Program-made: the position numbers and the translations under genes
Part shown: in pieces, positions 39,301 through 54,300 of the stretch
How the letters are laid out: each line of letters opens with the position of its first letter
How positions within the stretch are numbered: the stretch's first letter is position 1
Origin: Agelaius tricolor
Lineage: Eukaryota > Chordata > Aves > Passeriformes > Icteridae
Direction of reading: 5' to 3'
DNA length: 64,000 bases
NCBI GenBank assembly: GCA_023055355.1
Contig: JALJCS010000022.1
Coordinates: forward strand, 7,921,001-7,985,000
Notes under the pieces: generated by a model
Databases searched by the model: none
Told to the model about the DNA's origin: nothing
Seen by the model: only the letters and a program-made list of their open reading frames with translations

Positions 39301-42300
39301 AGAAAATGACAAAATTAAGCTGTAGCAGGATAACTGGAGCAGAAGACTTTTGCTTTTAAACTTAACTGCTTATTTTCAGGAACTAAAAAAGAAATAGTTG
39401 TTTTTGTAAAATAATGTGTAATAGTCTAAATTTGCTCAACTATTTGTAAGCATTATCATCATAAATCTTTACTAGAATTTAGTAAGCATATCACATTCTT
39501 TTGAGTAATTGCTAAAAAAGCTTGATCACCCAAGCACAAATAAGAAATCTTTTTTTACTGACTTTACATCAATTAGAAGAATACTGTTTTTCCAAATTGT
39601 TCATATTCCCCATCTGGGGTATGTAACACACTCTACGTAGCAGAAACTGAACCCATGTCAGTGCTGTACTATGGATAAAAGTATTTCTTTTTGGCCAAAT
39701 CATCGGCACTGTTAAAAGTGATATCTTAGGTATTCTTGCAAGGTGCAGTCTAATGCCTTTTGAGGAAAAAAGTGAGAATGTCTGTAAAGTATTACATCCT
39801 CCCAGACAACCCCGCATGCCGAGAGGAGAGGAAGGAATATTTCACGTCAAAGCCCCCAAAACTTTAAAGTCCAAAAGTGGGAAGCAGTTTCTTCTCTTCA
39901 GAAGACTCAGTTCTTTGCATTATTGAAAAAACGTTTTTGGCAAACATCCTTAAAACATTGACTTTAATATTATTGCTTTTTTCAAGCCTATTACTGAATA
40001 CAGTTATTATGTATGACCTGCACAGCAAAAAGGCTCTGAGGTTATTTACAGCGGAGAGGAGGCACTGAAAGGAAACACGTATCGCCAAACCCATGATTTG
40101 CTCCTTAGAAACACTGGACACAAAGGAAATAAAATCATTTTCTTGTGGGAGTTTCTAAATCTATGCTTTAGAACAGGAGTAGATGTTTTTCTTCTCCTTG
40201 TGTCACAGCCCTGAAGCCTAAAAAGGGAGCTTGTGGCAGTGTAGTCTTTTCCAGCCCTCCTGTCCACAGGCACGGTAACATCAGACATGTTCCAGTGTAA
40301 ACCTGAACTAAGGAATCCATGATGATAGAAACACTTTCATTTCCCAGTCACTGAGAAAACTCCCAATTACAGAAAGAGAAAAGTTTTCTGAGCATTCAAG
40401 TGCTACCCCTGTTCTTGGGATGTTTAAATAGCTCAGTATCAATAAAGTATGCCTTAATTATCAGTTCTGCACTGTATTCACTGTTATGTCTTACACGTGC
40501 ACAGGTGCAACGATGCACACGTGTGGATGTGCCTCCATCTCCAGATTTAACCTGGCTATTTCCTTCAGTGGCTTCAGAAATGTTGAAACACACTGACAGA
40601 AGGTTTAAATAAAATAAAAAGCTGTAGTAATACTTACAGAATAACTACACTATACAGTACAACAAATAGTGAAAGGAAGGAAATAATCCCTGCAATCAAA
40701 TTAAACCTATATAGAAAATTGACTTAAGTTCTTTTCCTCCCCACTAAAAAGAAGCATTAATTACAAATCACTCATTAGAAAAAGACTGATGGTAATGTAA
40801 TGTAAAAGATAATACACTGGCTACTTAAAACATCAGTATACACTATAGCTAGAAGCAATATGCCCTTCTAGAAACCAAAATATGCTAGAAAACACATTTA
40901 CAAACTTGGAAATTAATTTAATGATTTGTGAAATTATTTTTTTTAAATAATTAACAAAAGACTGCTCGAATAAAAATATGCTTCAATTTTTTCCATAACT
41001 GAATCTAAATACTAAATCTAAAATTGCTACTGTTCCACAATTTGTATCAAGACTTCTATAACAATAACTAAAATACTCTTCCTTGCTATGTGATCCTTCC
41101 TCCATGCCTAAGATATACACATCTTTAGTATCATTCAAGTGGAAATTTAAATGTATTTTTCTACCATTCCCAAGTTTACATTGATTCAGTTAATTTTAAT
41201 AAACAATTTCATTTGTCCCCTCCATTTTTTTAATATTTTGACAAAACATATCAGACAAATATGTTGAATGAATATGCATTTCTTCTAGATATACAGAATG
41301 GTAGGTGAAAGGGGGTGAAATAACTAAATTTATCAGTACACTTAAACATTTAAATATATATGTGTGTGTATGTGTGAATAGAACTGCCAAAAAGAAATTA
41401 AAAGGAAACTATCTGCTGCTTATAAAAAAATTCCTGTTGAACAGCAATCCTAATTATAAGTTTTTGCACAATTTCTTTTACAGTCATAGGTGAGCAACTG
41501 CTAAAAAGATATTCTCATGCCCATTTTGCCTGAAAGAAGTAATTTGATAATACTATTAAAAACATGCAAAACCAAAATAAGTTTGAAAAAGCTACTAAAA
41601 TGGACTTTTACCACAAGGAGATATCATCAATAAAAATAAAATTTCAGCCATATTTTTGTAATTTCTCTTTCTGCTCTGTGCCTCTTATTTGATAGCTAAA
41701 CCATCCCTTACTTGTTCCCAACATTCACTGGAGTGTCTGTAGTGGGTTTCTGGACCAAGTGGAGCAAATTTTAGACATATTCAAATTTTAGACAGTTTTA
41801 ATTAATTGGTTTTTTTGCTTAACCTGGTGTTCTGCTTTCCTCCACTGCAGCTCTGACTGTGTGCTGAAACCCCATGGGTCAGGAGGGTTTTTCTGTATTC
41901 CCAGCTGTCCTGAGCAGACTTCCCCTTGCTTAATCCACTAAAAAAGTTAACTTTTCACACTGCTCACCTTTCTCTCCAAAACCTCTGAACAACACACTCT
42001 GTCCTGAAAACAATTTTCATCAGGGAAACAAAGGAATCAGCCAACACTCAAAATCATCTTGCGATTAATTATTCACAAACAATTTTTCTAGTACAAATAT
42101 CAGAAAATATCTAGTGCAATATCAGAAAATAAGTTCTTCAGCTTCTTTCCTTTGATTCAACACTGCCCATTTTGTAATTTCTGCATTTTTGACATATATT
42201 TGCATTCCATACCCTATCAGCTGGAGCTGCTCTATAGGACTGGTGGTTACACCTTGGTGTCTCCTTGAGTGTTACTGAATGAACAGGCACCAACTGTCTT

Positions 42301-45300
42301 GTGGAATATTAGGAAAAGCAAGTTTTTGATGACTATAAAACAGTGAAAAAAGGAAATGGGATGTTCTACCTTTTGCTGTTAATCTTTGTTAATCTTTTGA
42401 ACTGTGGTCTGTGCACGGGCAGATACAACGATCTCAGACGAACACTGCATTTTTCCTGTTTGGTTTGTTTTACTTTTAGGAAGAAGTGTACTTATGGACA
42501 AAGGTCCATATTTTCTTAATATATCCTAAATAGCAAGCCAATGGGACTCATTTTCTGTTCTACATGATAACTTGGAAAAGCCAAAAAATATAAGTTTAAA
42601 AATATGATAATTTCATTCTGAAACGAGTTACATATTGGGCCAAGATCATATTTAAAATAGCAATTCATTAACACCACAATATGGCAAATGTTATGCACAT
42701 GTCTAACTTCACCATCATAAACTACTTGTCTGAAAAGAAATGTGACAATTCATGGTAGGAAAATGAAACATCTGCATGTCTGCCTGATGAGCACTGCAAA
42801 CTTTAGACATCAGCAAAATCCAGAACAGGCGTAGTTACTGAACAGAACGAGGAGCTGTGTCTTATTTTCCCAAATACTTGCGACACTTTGCAGGTACTCC
42901 TTGGCTAAGCTGCTCCTAAAAAATTGCTCCTTCCAATTGCACGGTGAAGCAGGTTACACGACATGTAAAAAGCAAACTGTTTAGCAATTATCATGAATTG
43001 CTGGGGCATTCTTACAGCAATTACAGGACTTGAATGGAGGAGATAAAGACAAGGCAGCAGAAAACCTGCATTTAACTTTGAAGTGTCAAAAGCAGGTAAA
43101 ATAAAGGCCTTCAGTTTTAGGTGGGGCTCTTCTTTGCAGAGCAATTTAGCACAAACACCAACATAGCTCGTCTTTAAGTGCTCTTACTCACTGACATCCT
43201 TTTAGTCTTTATTAAATTCAACTTTGATGATTTCCTTTGGCTCTGAAGAAATGACAAAGATCAATTTTTTTCTCTAATGTTATATAGCCATATAAGCCTT
43301 TGACAGGAAAAAGGCTTCCTCCAATATTGGCTAAGCATTACTTGGTCATCACGTAAATATTTTGTGCAAAACTCAGGTAGTCTAATAAGAAATACTGAAA
43401 TAATGTTACTAAGTTCATTAATAATACCATGTGTGACATCAAACCAAGAAAAACTTTACCAATCACTTCATTGCAAATTACAGATAAAGGAGATTGATGA
43501 GAACCTGTGAGATGGAAGCAAAGAAACAGCAATCATTCAAGTGTATGCATTAAAAGTAAACCCTCTAAAGCATAATTATTTATATGTATCTTAGAAGTAT
43601 TAATTAGATGGTGATATGACAGCTACTATTAATCTTCCTGCAAAAAACTCAAAATATTGGACTATCAGGTGAAGTTCTTTATAATGGAACTAACAGACAC
43701 AGTGAAGAGTTTTCTCCACACAGAGAAACTGCTTGGCAACTTTCATTATCAGACCCAGTAGCATTAAATACCTGAATACTGACATGGATATTGCCATCAA
43801 AACTAACAATATGAAATGTTATTATCCACTGTGATTACAATAATATGCATTACAGATGCTACTCTCCATGGAAATAAAATATACAATATAATTTATATGC
43901 ACTAAAAAGTAGTAACTCTGATTTCAAGAATGGGCTTAAAAGTCACATTTTAAAAGCTTAAAAGTTACTTTTCTGACAGAAAAGCTGCACTCTCACAAAC
44001 AAAGCATTAAGATTGCAGGTAATACAAATTACACTCTTATCAATAACACAGCCAAAGGAACAGGGACCTCACATGCACCTAGAAGCTCCATAATCATACA
44101 ACTTGAAATATCATAGAACTTAAAAGAATAGTTTGTTTTTTCAGCACTGCAGAAACACTATTTTCTTGGCAACTGGTACATTTCTCATCAACATTAATGG
44201 CTAGATGGCTATTAAAGCAAAGCACAAGCCTGAATAATATCCTGTGTGACCCACAGAGTGTTCAGACTCCCACATTCCCACTGAACGAGCTAAGCCCAAA
44301 GGAACCAAAGCAGATGTAGTAAAATGATTCGTGATCTTAACAGCTCTTCAGAGATTACATAGAGGACCCATCTGTATCAAAATGTAGTTCCTGCTGCATA
44401 CAAGCCCTAGCCCCACCCTTTGCCTAGAAAATCCAGACCAACGCTTTTCTGAAATTCTATGTTATTGAAGAAATGAGGATTTATATTTAACTTATTCCGA
44501 ATAATTGCTGCAAGGCGGCCAAGGTTTTATATATAATAATTTTTTTCTGTACCTAGAAAGGCAGCCAAACCACACTGAGTTGTTTTCAATTAAATTCTGG
44601 ACAAAACACTGCAGTATAAACACACAAATATACAACCAGTAAAGGTTTCCACGACCATACATCTATTTCTGGTTATTTTGTTGAACACATCACATCAAAT
44701 CAATTTATTTATGGCTATAGGGCACAAGTCACTGGCAGGCAGTGAAACAGCAGCTCAATGTCACATCTAATTAGTAGCACCAAGACAACAGCACACCTAG
44801 AAACCAGATTTTCATTCTGTTACCAACGACCACCACTTATAAAAATTGCCACAACTATTAAACTGAAAATATCTTTACATCAACTCAAATCCTGACAATT
44901 CACTTTGCAAAAAAATCAATACCCAGCTCTATCTCCTCTGCACTTGAAAAATAATTCAGATTATTTTTTAATACACATAAAGATCAGTTCTCAATAGATG
45001 CAAAGAATGCTTTAGAAACAGAATGTTAGCTGTAAATTGGAATGCACGTACCAGCCAGCTTTGGAGCCGAGCTTCTAAAAATGCTTCACGAGAATCCAAA
45101 CATTTGAACTTTTCACAGAAGGGATCTTTGTCTGCAGTGCTCTCTCCACACAACCAACGTGACCATAAGGGCCTAATAAAAAGTAGGATTTCCTTTCCCT
45201 ATAGTCAGCTAGCTGAATGACAAGAAAACAATTAATGTAACTACGTCTTCTCCAGAAACCAATTCTGGACCTCTCTTAACACTAAAGCGTGTAAAAGAGC

Positions 45301-48300
45301 TAAAAAGGAATATTCTTCCAGAAACAGCTTTTTAAGAGTAAACCCAAAAAAAGTTCCAAGAGAAGCAGAACACTACCCAGAGCGGAAGTAAAAGTTCATT
45401 CCTTTTGACCTTTTTTTTTTCAGTATCTTCTGGCTCAGGGAAGTAATAGATACCATTTCCTCATCTCCCTTTTGTAAGGTAAGTGAAAGAAGGAATAGGA
45501 AATTATGTCAAGCTTAAAAACTTCTTTTACTTCAGCACTCACTATAACTTCATACACTCTGGTTTTATGCTCTATTATTTTTAAATTAGCAACATATTTT
45601 ATTGATAGTTGGTGAAATATATATGAAAAATACCCACAGGATTTCATAAAGCAACATCTTTCTACTTCCTTTTTCCCCCTTCTCTCTTCTGTTACCAGAA
45701 ACCCAGCTTGCTTGGGACTGTGACCAATTACTTCTTCCACAGAATTCAGAACTGACTCATTAAATTGAAAATTGAACAAAGGATTAGTCAATACCATACA
45801 AGGCTTGAGAAATAAATCTAACTTTGAAAAAAAGTCATATTGAAGAAGATAGGAATAATTCAGCTTACTTAACTTCAATGACCCTTATAATAAAAGAAAA
45901 AGAAAATTGCATTCAAGAAGTTGATGAAAACTTGTGAAGTTATTGGAATACTTGGTTCAGACCATGGTACTATATTTTTGTGATCATCACAGTAAGGGCA
46001 TTGGTGAAACAGCCCAAAAAAGGCATCGTTCATAAATGGCACATTCAACACCAAGTATTCAAAAGTCTGAGGTTTCTCTTTTCAAGTGGTACTTGTAAAA
46101 ATATTTCATTTAAAACCTACAGGCTTAAGACATTAGGACTCCATAGAAAAAAAAACAATGTGCAATGTGATGAATGATAAAATACTTCACAGTAAAAAGA
46201 AGAGGAAATCCTACAAAATTCCCTATAGCAAAGTTTCAGGATACAAAATCACAAATTTAATCATCAGCTTGCTCCCAATGTTATACAGCCACTTTCCTCC
46301 CACTAGAGTTCAATATTTTATATAACCTCTACAACATACTAAAAAAACCCACCAGAAAAATTTTATTCAATCAGGCTTTAGGGGGGGGGGGAAAGATTGT
46401 GTAATATTGAGATGGGAAAGGAAAGGAGATTGGAGGTGGAAAAAAAAAACAGATCTGGACAGGGAATTAAGTTGCAGTTTGTAAATCCATGGCTGCACTA
46501 TGACAGCACCACACTTCTACTTTTCCCATTCCCATGACCTCTGATTAATAAAACTTAATTCGCGTTAACTACAAGAAACCAATGGATTAAACTTAAAATT
46601 GATAATTTTCAATTATTTGTGTACAGAGTTACATTTCAGTAGAGACATCCATGCATATATTATGAAGGGGAAAAAAAAGACAACTTGGGAGCTAAGAAAG
46701 CAAAACTATCAATGCTTTATTTTTTTACTTAGGAGTTCTATCAAAAGAAAATCATAATGATTTTAATACACAACATGTGTATTCATCATGCACAGCTTGC
46801 CCTTCTTCATGAACTCCCGAAGTCCACAAAACCAGCCTGTGACTTCCATACTTTCATACCATTTGATCAAGAACTTTGCAAAGTAATTCAGCCTCAGGTA
46901 AATCTATCCTGTTAAATCAGACAAACATCGAAATGAACTGTAATTTAGATGCTTGCAGCAGAAACATAATTGATTTTTGCCATTTTTCATACAAGGACAC
47001 ATTTCTAAGTTGAAAAAGTATTTTGCATAGAAAGCAGACCAAGGTTAAAAATGGTATGCAAGGATGATAATATGAATATAATAACATCAACTAGTGAGCT
47101 GTTAATAATTATTGAAATCATTGAATTAATAATTATTGAAAGAGCTATGGTTTTATTGCACAGAGAGTGAAGTGCTTGCACCATGGAGAATTTCTGCTTT
47201 TTGTGCAGGCCCTCCTCCATGGCAGAGCTGTGGTCACAGGGGCAAACCCAGCCTGGATGGGGACAAGTGGCAATGGTGGCAGCATCACCCCTGCCCAAAG
47301 GTGGGTGCAGAGGGACAGGTGGTGCCACAGCAGCACCCTGGGTGCCCATGGCAGCAGGACCCTCCTGGCAGCCAGGCTGCCCTGCTGGGGAGGGGTTCCT
47401 GAGAACCAACCCACCCACAGAAACACTGAGCTTTCCACCTGGGCTTGCTGCAGCTCTCTGCAAAGCACTCACCCAGTTTCATAACCCAACATCTTTTTAT
47501 TTCCCTTTCCCTCTCCTCTCCTCCACCACCACAAACTCAGCTTGTGTGGGACTGTGGCCAATCACCTTCCCCAAAGAATTCACAACTCACTCATTTAATT
47601 GAAAATTGAACAAAGAATTTGTCAACACCATACAATGCATGAGAAATAAATACAATTTTAAAAAACTCATACAAGTAGCAAAGCTCTGAGGACACAGGGC
47701 CAACAACACTAACAAGGACTAGAGCCAAGCTAGGCCACCTTCTTGGTTTAAGTCTCTGCCTGGGTAAACAACTTTTTTCCAACAGAAGTTCAAACTCTAT
47801 TTTACAAATAACTGTGCTTTCTTAAAAAAACCAAAACATTCTACAGGTATACAGAGACTCAGAAATATCAAAAAAGGAGACAGCTAAATTAATACAAAGA
47901 TGAGACTTTCCAATGAGTAATGAGACACTTTGAAATGGATATCAAAGTTATGCCTGCAGATCTCAGTGACACTCACTCAGTTGACTTACCAACCTTAAAG
48001 CAGCATGGCTAAAATATGATTTTTTGAAATTCTTAAATAAAAAAAATATTGCACTACTAACAATAAGCATTTTTTAAAAAATCTATACACTAGATAAGAC
48101 CCCTAGCCAACATTCACATTACAAAGTATTCAAGACAAATGGGAGCAATACTCAAAAAATGGAACTAAAGATATGCTGGGGAAGAGGTGTAGTGATAGAA
48201 ACTCAAAAAAAGCTTGCCTGCATCTACAGTGTGCACATTTTGCATATCAGCCACACTCTCTCTTACAGAAGGCTTTGCTTTAAAGTATTTCTGACCAACT

Positions 48301-51300
48301 GATAGTTACTGGCTGCCTGCTCATTCAGCACTCTCAACTGCTATTCCTTCCTTAATAAATGCTATGTAGAAAAGCATGATACCTAGAGATTCATAAAAAG
48401 ATAAACTGTACACTTCAAGTTCATTACTTATTTGCAAAATTTTAACTTTTCAGTAACAACAAATTAACCACTGCTCTCCTATTCTGGGTTTATGCTGCTG
48501 CCTCAAGAGAAATTCCACTTTAAATTTTTTTCAATCTGTTCTATTGACAGTAGAAATGTATACTCCTGCAGTTTGCATTTGTCCATACAGAACATTTGAA
48601 ACTTCCTAGTAATCTGTAGAACTGCTAGACACCAAACATGAGGAAAGCACATTGCAAGAAAAAAAATAATCTAGCTTTCATACAGAAGAAGAATCGCTTT
48701 CAGAAGCTGGTTGGTAAAGTTACTTCCCAGTAAAACGCAAAAATAAAAAATAAGAAAGAGTGCCAGGGTTCAGTGTCAAAGATTTATTTCTGATATGAAC
48801 AGAAGAGAAGAAAAAGGAATTTGCTTGCACCTCTCCCATTCAACCACTGCTTTACTGAAAAGGAGTCCCAGGACAAAAATCTGTCAAGACCCACAGAGCA
48901 TCTTTCCCTACATTGTTCTTCCTGCAGCCACAGCATCACTCCTTGAGTCTTTTCCATTGCAGATTTAAAATATCTACCTCAGCATTTGAAGAGTTATACA
49001 CCAGGTTGAGGATTTGGCAAAATCAAAAAAGAAACCTTTGCTCTACTAAATTATTTTTGAATGTGCAGAAAAGTGTGTACAGTGTCCAGGACACATTTCC
49101 AGTGTCTTTGTAAGTTACTACTTCCATCTGTTAAAACAAATTCAGAAACAAAACTAATCTCTGTAGAAGTAACTTTTCTCTTCTTAGTGAGAATCAGGTT
49201 CTTAATTTTCTGGTAAATCTATTTTATTTTCATTACAATTACTAGATATGAGGGAATAGTGCTTTAATGACCTCTCATAAAATCTGCTCCTCCTAGCAGC
49301 TATTTTTAAAGCTCAGGAATTAATTACAACTCTTGGTTACCTCAATCATATGCAACCAAGACTTTTGGTTCCTCATCCACTTCTACACATCAGCTGGCAA
49401 GAATCTGAATGCCTCTGCTCACAACAGCAGCCAAGAGTTTGCTCTGAGTTATTACAAACATTTTTAGAATACTCCCTATTTCAGATTCTCTTCCAATAGC
49501 GAAAGCTTCAACAACTCCAGCAGAAATAAAAATGTTTATCAAGATTGGCAAGAAATTTGTTTAAAAAAATGAATTCTTTTCTCAAATATTGTTTTGCAAG
49601 GAGTAAAAATCCATTGTGGATGTTCCCATGTTTTGGCTAAACACCCACTGTAGCCAAAATGAAGACATTTAATATTACTTTCTCTCTCCAGCAGGCCTGT
49701 ACCTCAGATGTAATCTTGGTGCAATTTAATTAAGAGTTTTTAGGCTAAAACTGCCTCCAGCCTGGATTGTCTGCTATGCAAAGAAAGTTTATTCCATCTG
49801 AAGTCATCCCTACAGATCTATTATTAGGCTAGTCTGAAAACTAAATTAGTATTTTTGTGAATTATTTTTATTTAACTAGTTGAAATGAGATAGCTCTGCT
49901 GCCCTCCCCTCCCTGTGTAACAGCATAGTCTGTCATGTACTATTTACCAAAAGTGAAAATACAAAATTTGAAGAAAAAAGACTTTTTTATCAATGAGCAG
50001 GAAGAGGGTCTGAGCCAGCTTGGCACTGACCTTGCTGGAGCTGGGACTAGATTACTTCCAGAGGTCTTTTCCATTCTAAATTACTGACTCCACTCAAATA
50101 GATACCTTGTCCAGATATCATTTTTAATCTTCTTTTGGACTATATATAATTACAAAGAAATGCTTGGAATCAAGCCAATTTTTCTGCTGAATGTTTCTGA
50201 TCATACAACCACATATTTCCTGGGACTTTCTCAAACCTATAAAAAACATACATTAATCAGGCACTTTAAAGATTCCACACTAGCTAAATACTGCAAATTT
50301 CTTTCATTTATTTATATGTACGTGTCCATGGAGAGAACTTGATCTACAGTCTATACACAAGTCTTGAATCCAGAAATAGACTAATTGTCATATTGGTGTG
50401 TTTCATAGTCCCCAAGAACAGACTGTACAGCCCAAAGAGAACTGGACTCCACATTTCACAGAAACACCATGTGACTGAACAGCAGTTTGTGACTTAAGCA
50501 AGTTTCTTGCTGTACACTTAACTAGCCCCATGAAATCCTACTGTAAATGTGCATCTGATTTATACCAGTGGAAATCACTACTTTGAAAGGGGGGGATTTA
50601 CAGTGGAAATGAGCCACATGTTTGTTTGCATTAGAAGTTCTGGACACCATAATCCTATGCTCCCTTCACATGTAGCTTACATTGTTATGGAAAGTGATTG
50701 TTTTTAGTTTACAAGCTGCTGTACAGACTATTTCTGATATATTCCCACAGATGTGTGATTTAACTACTGTGGAACCTAGAAACTGATTTCTGCAATTGCT
50801 CTCTAAACATCAACTTTGTTATTTCTTGACTCTGCTGGTGAACTTCAGGTGAGTCAATTCCGGTTTCTCAAGGGTTACTTATTGTATTTACAAGTATCTA
50901 CTTTTTTTTTTTTAAATGCATGGTCAACTTGTTATCCATCAGACTTCCATATATATTCAACTGAAGTAGAGCAACTAATGTTTTTCATTATACATTTATA
51001 TAAGTGCATGTACTTATATGCACAACTTATACTTAAAAAGTTCATATGCATATTTATAATATACATACTTTTAGATGGCTTTTATAATTAAAAAAAAGCC
51101 AACAAACAAAACACACAAAAATATTTCTGCATATCTGCCTCAGGTTTCTAAGGAATTAGGCTTCTTTTCTTTCCTTCAGCCAAGGAAAATCTAAAGCTTT
51201 GATTAATATCGAATGGATTTGAGGGTGCACAGACATGATATTTGTTCCAAACTAAGCATCTAAAAACTGAAAGGGATGACAGAAGTATAGATCTGAATAT

Positions 51301-54300
51301 ACTGACTTTTGGTTAAAGTATCTGTGAAGACACTCATAGTTCCTAAATTCGATTTATTTCACCCAAACTCTGACAGAGACAGCCTTTTACCAGATTGCAT
51401 TAAGGGAAATGCTCAATTTTCTAATGATTATTTACTCCTGATCACTCCTGATCTGCAGGTGGCCTTTGCAGAGCATCACTCTGCTCCCTCTAACCTTAAT
51501 ACACCAGGTGACCTTTTAGTCATTTCATTTGTATGACGGGAATTGGCAATTCCAGGTTTGATCCCCAAGGCTTTTCCAGGACAATTGCTGCACTGCCCAC
51601 TCACATTATTCTCTTATTGCTCTCTGTCATCATTACAGAGCTCTGGGAGAACATGCACTGCACTCCTCTGGGGAAATTTTTGCTTAGAAATTTTTTTTTA
51701 ATTATGGAAACCATTTTTAGGATGCTTGGTCACCAATAAGAATCACTTATTTTGCACTGCTAATTATCTTAATATTCACTTTCGCCTACAAAGTGAGATT
51801 CCACTCGTGCTATTCTACAGACAGAACTGCCACAGTAACTGGTAATGCAGTAACCATTAAATATTATAACAATAATATAAATACCCCACTGTTCTCATTC
51901 ACTCTGAGTGGCCTCCAAGTGTTGAGCTTCACCACACCTAGGAGAGACTTGTAAGACTGAGACAAGCACCTAATTTCTGGTTCAGCTTGTGATTGAAGAG
52001 GGAGAAAAAAAGAAAAAAAGATAAACAGTTGATTTAATGTTCAGTTAAATAATTAAATTCTAGGAAGGCAAGATGTGACACGTGTAACAACACTGCATTA
52101 CCTTGAGTTCAAGAATCTGAACTACTTAAAGCATTTGACATCATAAAAACAGTTACAATACATTAGACTGTACTCAGAATAAGGAATTCCTCCCACAAAA
52201 GTAAAGGCTTTCTTCGCAGTCACTCAGTACATTTTATGCCTGTATTTTGACACTTGAACCATAAAATTTAAAATGGCTAGACATCAGCTATTTGTGGTGT
52301 ATGAAAATTCATTTCTATCCCATTGAAGGGCATCAGATACCTACATTAAATAATGGTAGGTTTATTAGTTAAATAATTAATATAAGTAATTAGAGTTATT
52401 AATTAAGGACTTTTTAAAAAATCTCCATTCCAAATTTCTTCCTGGTATGCAACCTGATGATGCTTTTGTTTAAGCTGATACAATTGTTAATTCAGCCAGT
52501 GTAAACAAAAAAATAAGAACCAGAACCAAGCAGATGAGATTTCTTGTATGGTCTTCCCAGTAGTTATTAAAGCACTCCAAGTCAATAAACAGATGAGTAT
52601 TTATACTTAGAAGCAAGGACAATATCAGATTCCTGAAGGGCAGAAGTTAAACATGAGCTGTTCTGTGACAACTACAAGCACTTGCCCATCCTTTGACAAT
52701 CTGCAGAAACTCCAATGTAATTTTCTCTTCCTTAACTGCAAGATGAACTTCCAGATGATGAGCTGCTTGTGGCAGTAATGCTCAGACAGGTTCTTACTGA
52801 GCAACCTGCAGTCAGAAAAGAACAACTCTGCAGAACTCTGTCATGTCAAACCTGCACACATCTCACACAGATGTTGGGTGGGAGATAACTGGTTTTAGGA
52901 GAGCTTGTGAGCACCAAGTGCTAATACCTTCTATTTCTCAACAAGATTTTTACTCACTGCCACAGGCCCCTTTTCCACAACTTTTTACCCACTCCCAGGC
53001 TTTCTCTCAGGAAAAAGTTTCTGTTCAATAATTACATTCAAGCACAGACTCCCTTTCTTCATTATTTTGGGAGACATAACTGTTCACTAATGGAAGGAAA
53101 ATAGGTGTCAACCTGCCCAACTTGATGAGGTCTTGGTTTGATAGGGAAACATGGCAACATCACTAAAATCCATACACATGAGTAAATTAACTCCAATCCA
53201 GTTACTACCTCCTTAGTATGAGCAGATCCCAGCCTCCTAATCAGAAAACCCCTACATTAGGAAAAGGCTAACTATTATAACATTATCAGAGAAAATATAT
53301 TTTTAAAAGTAAACTAAAGGGCTGAAGAGGAAAACAAACTACAAACCAATGAGAACAGAACCAACTTCTTTTTCCAAAGCTGGCTGTAGATGTCTGTTTA
53401 AGTAAGTCCCTCCCACTTCAGTCATGTGAGGCAGCCTCCGAGCTGCCAGCTCATCTTTGCAATAGGATGTAACAAAATAATTGAAAAAGCCATTCCAGAA
53501 ATACTGAATTACCCAGGAACCACTTTGTGTACTCAATAAAACACTGTTATCTCTCTTACAATAAGCCATACTGTTTATACAAACAAAGTTAGCTTCCATG
53601 CATCAGCCATCTATTTATTTAGCAAGATCAGCTACCACTGTAAATCAATTTCTTTGCAAATGAGAAAGCCAGCTGCTGTAAAACCCACTTAAAACTCTTT
53701 ACTGCATTCAGTATTTGGACCTGTTACAGAACAGACAAGAATAAGGGAAAAAAAAAAATAGTCACCAGCACCACATCTGGTGACACTCTGAAAGAGTCAT
53801 CACTTTTACAAGCATTTCTAAGGAAAAGGTATCATTTACCATAAATAGTTACATATCTTTAAATATGAACCAGTACATTCAAGTACCACAAGAAAAGCTT
53901 ACAACTGACAGTCAAACTGGGTACTACCAGGATGATACATAAAATAGTCAACTGAAAGGTAACTCATAGAATCTGTACTACAGGGTGGCTAATCCATGAG
54001 TAAAAGCACAGCAAAAATGGGTTTCTTTTCAGATCAGTTCTGTGAAAAAGAGAAAAGAACTAACCCTTAGTAAGCCTGAAGTTTCATGTAGCTTTTGTCC
54101 TACAACAGTCATACAGAAAGTCTCACTAAGGACAATTCACCCAACATAACCAACTAAAAGGCTTTTATGACTCTGATGAATGAGGAGGTCACTGCCACAT
54201 TTTCAGGGGTCAACACCTTGCAAAATATCAGCTTGGAAAACCTCAGCTGTACAGACAGCATCACCAATGGCATCTGCAATACAACTTGGCTACAAAATCT

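Noticed and set aside
45435..45878. 147-codon - strand frame in PDZD8 intron 3
   Set aside because: It overlaps the duplicated segment, but the partner copy at 47475-47672 does not keep the frame and no family motif is visible.
47005..47602. Several open frames on both strands at the GC-rich block
   Set aside because: Long frames are expected from low stop-codon density in GC-rich DNA. No recognisable domain, and frames occur equally on both strands.
45639..47672. Provirus with two LTRs
   Set aside because: The paired segments are only about 200 bases, and the 1.6 kb between them shows no gag, pol or env-like frame, primer site or polypurine tract that I can recognise.
53761..53784. Possible REST/RE1 silencer site (CAGCACC word)
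   Set aside because: The left half resembles RE1 but the right half does not. The sequence is better explained as a small inverted repeat.
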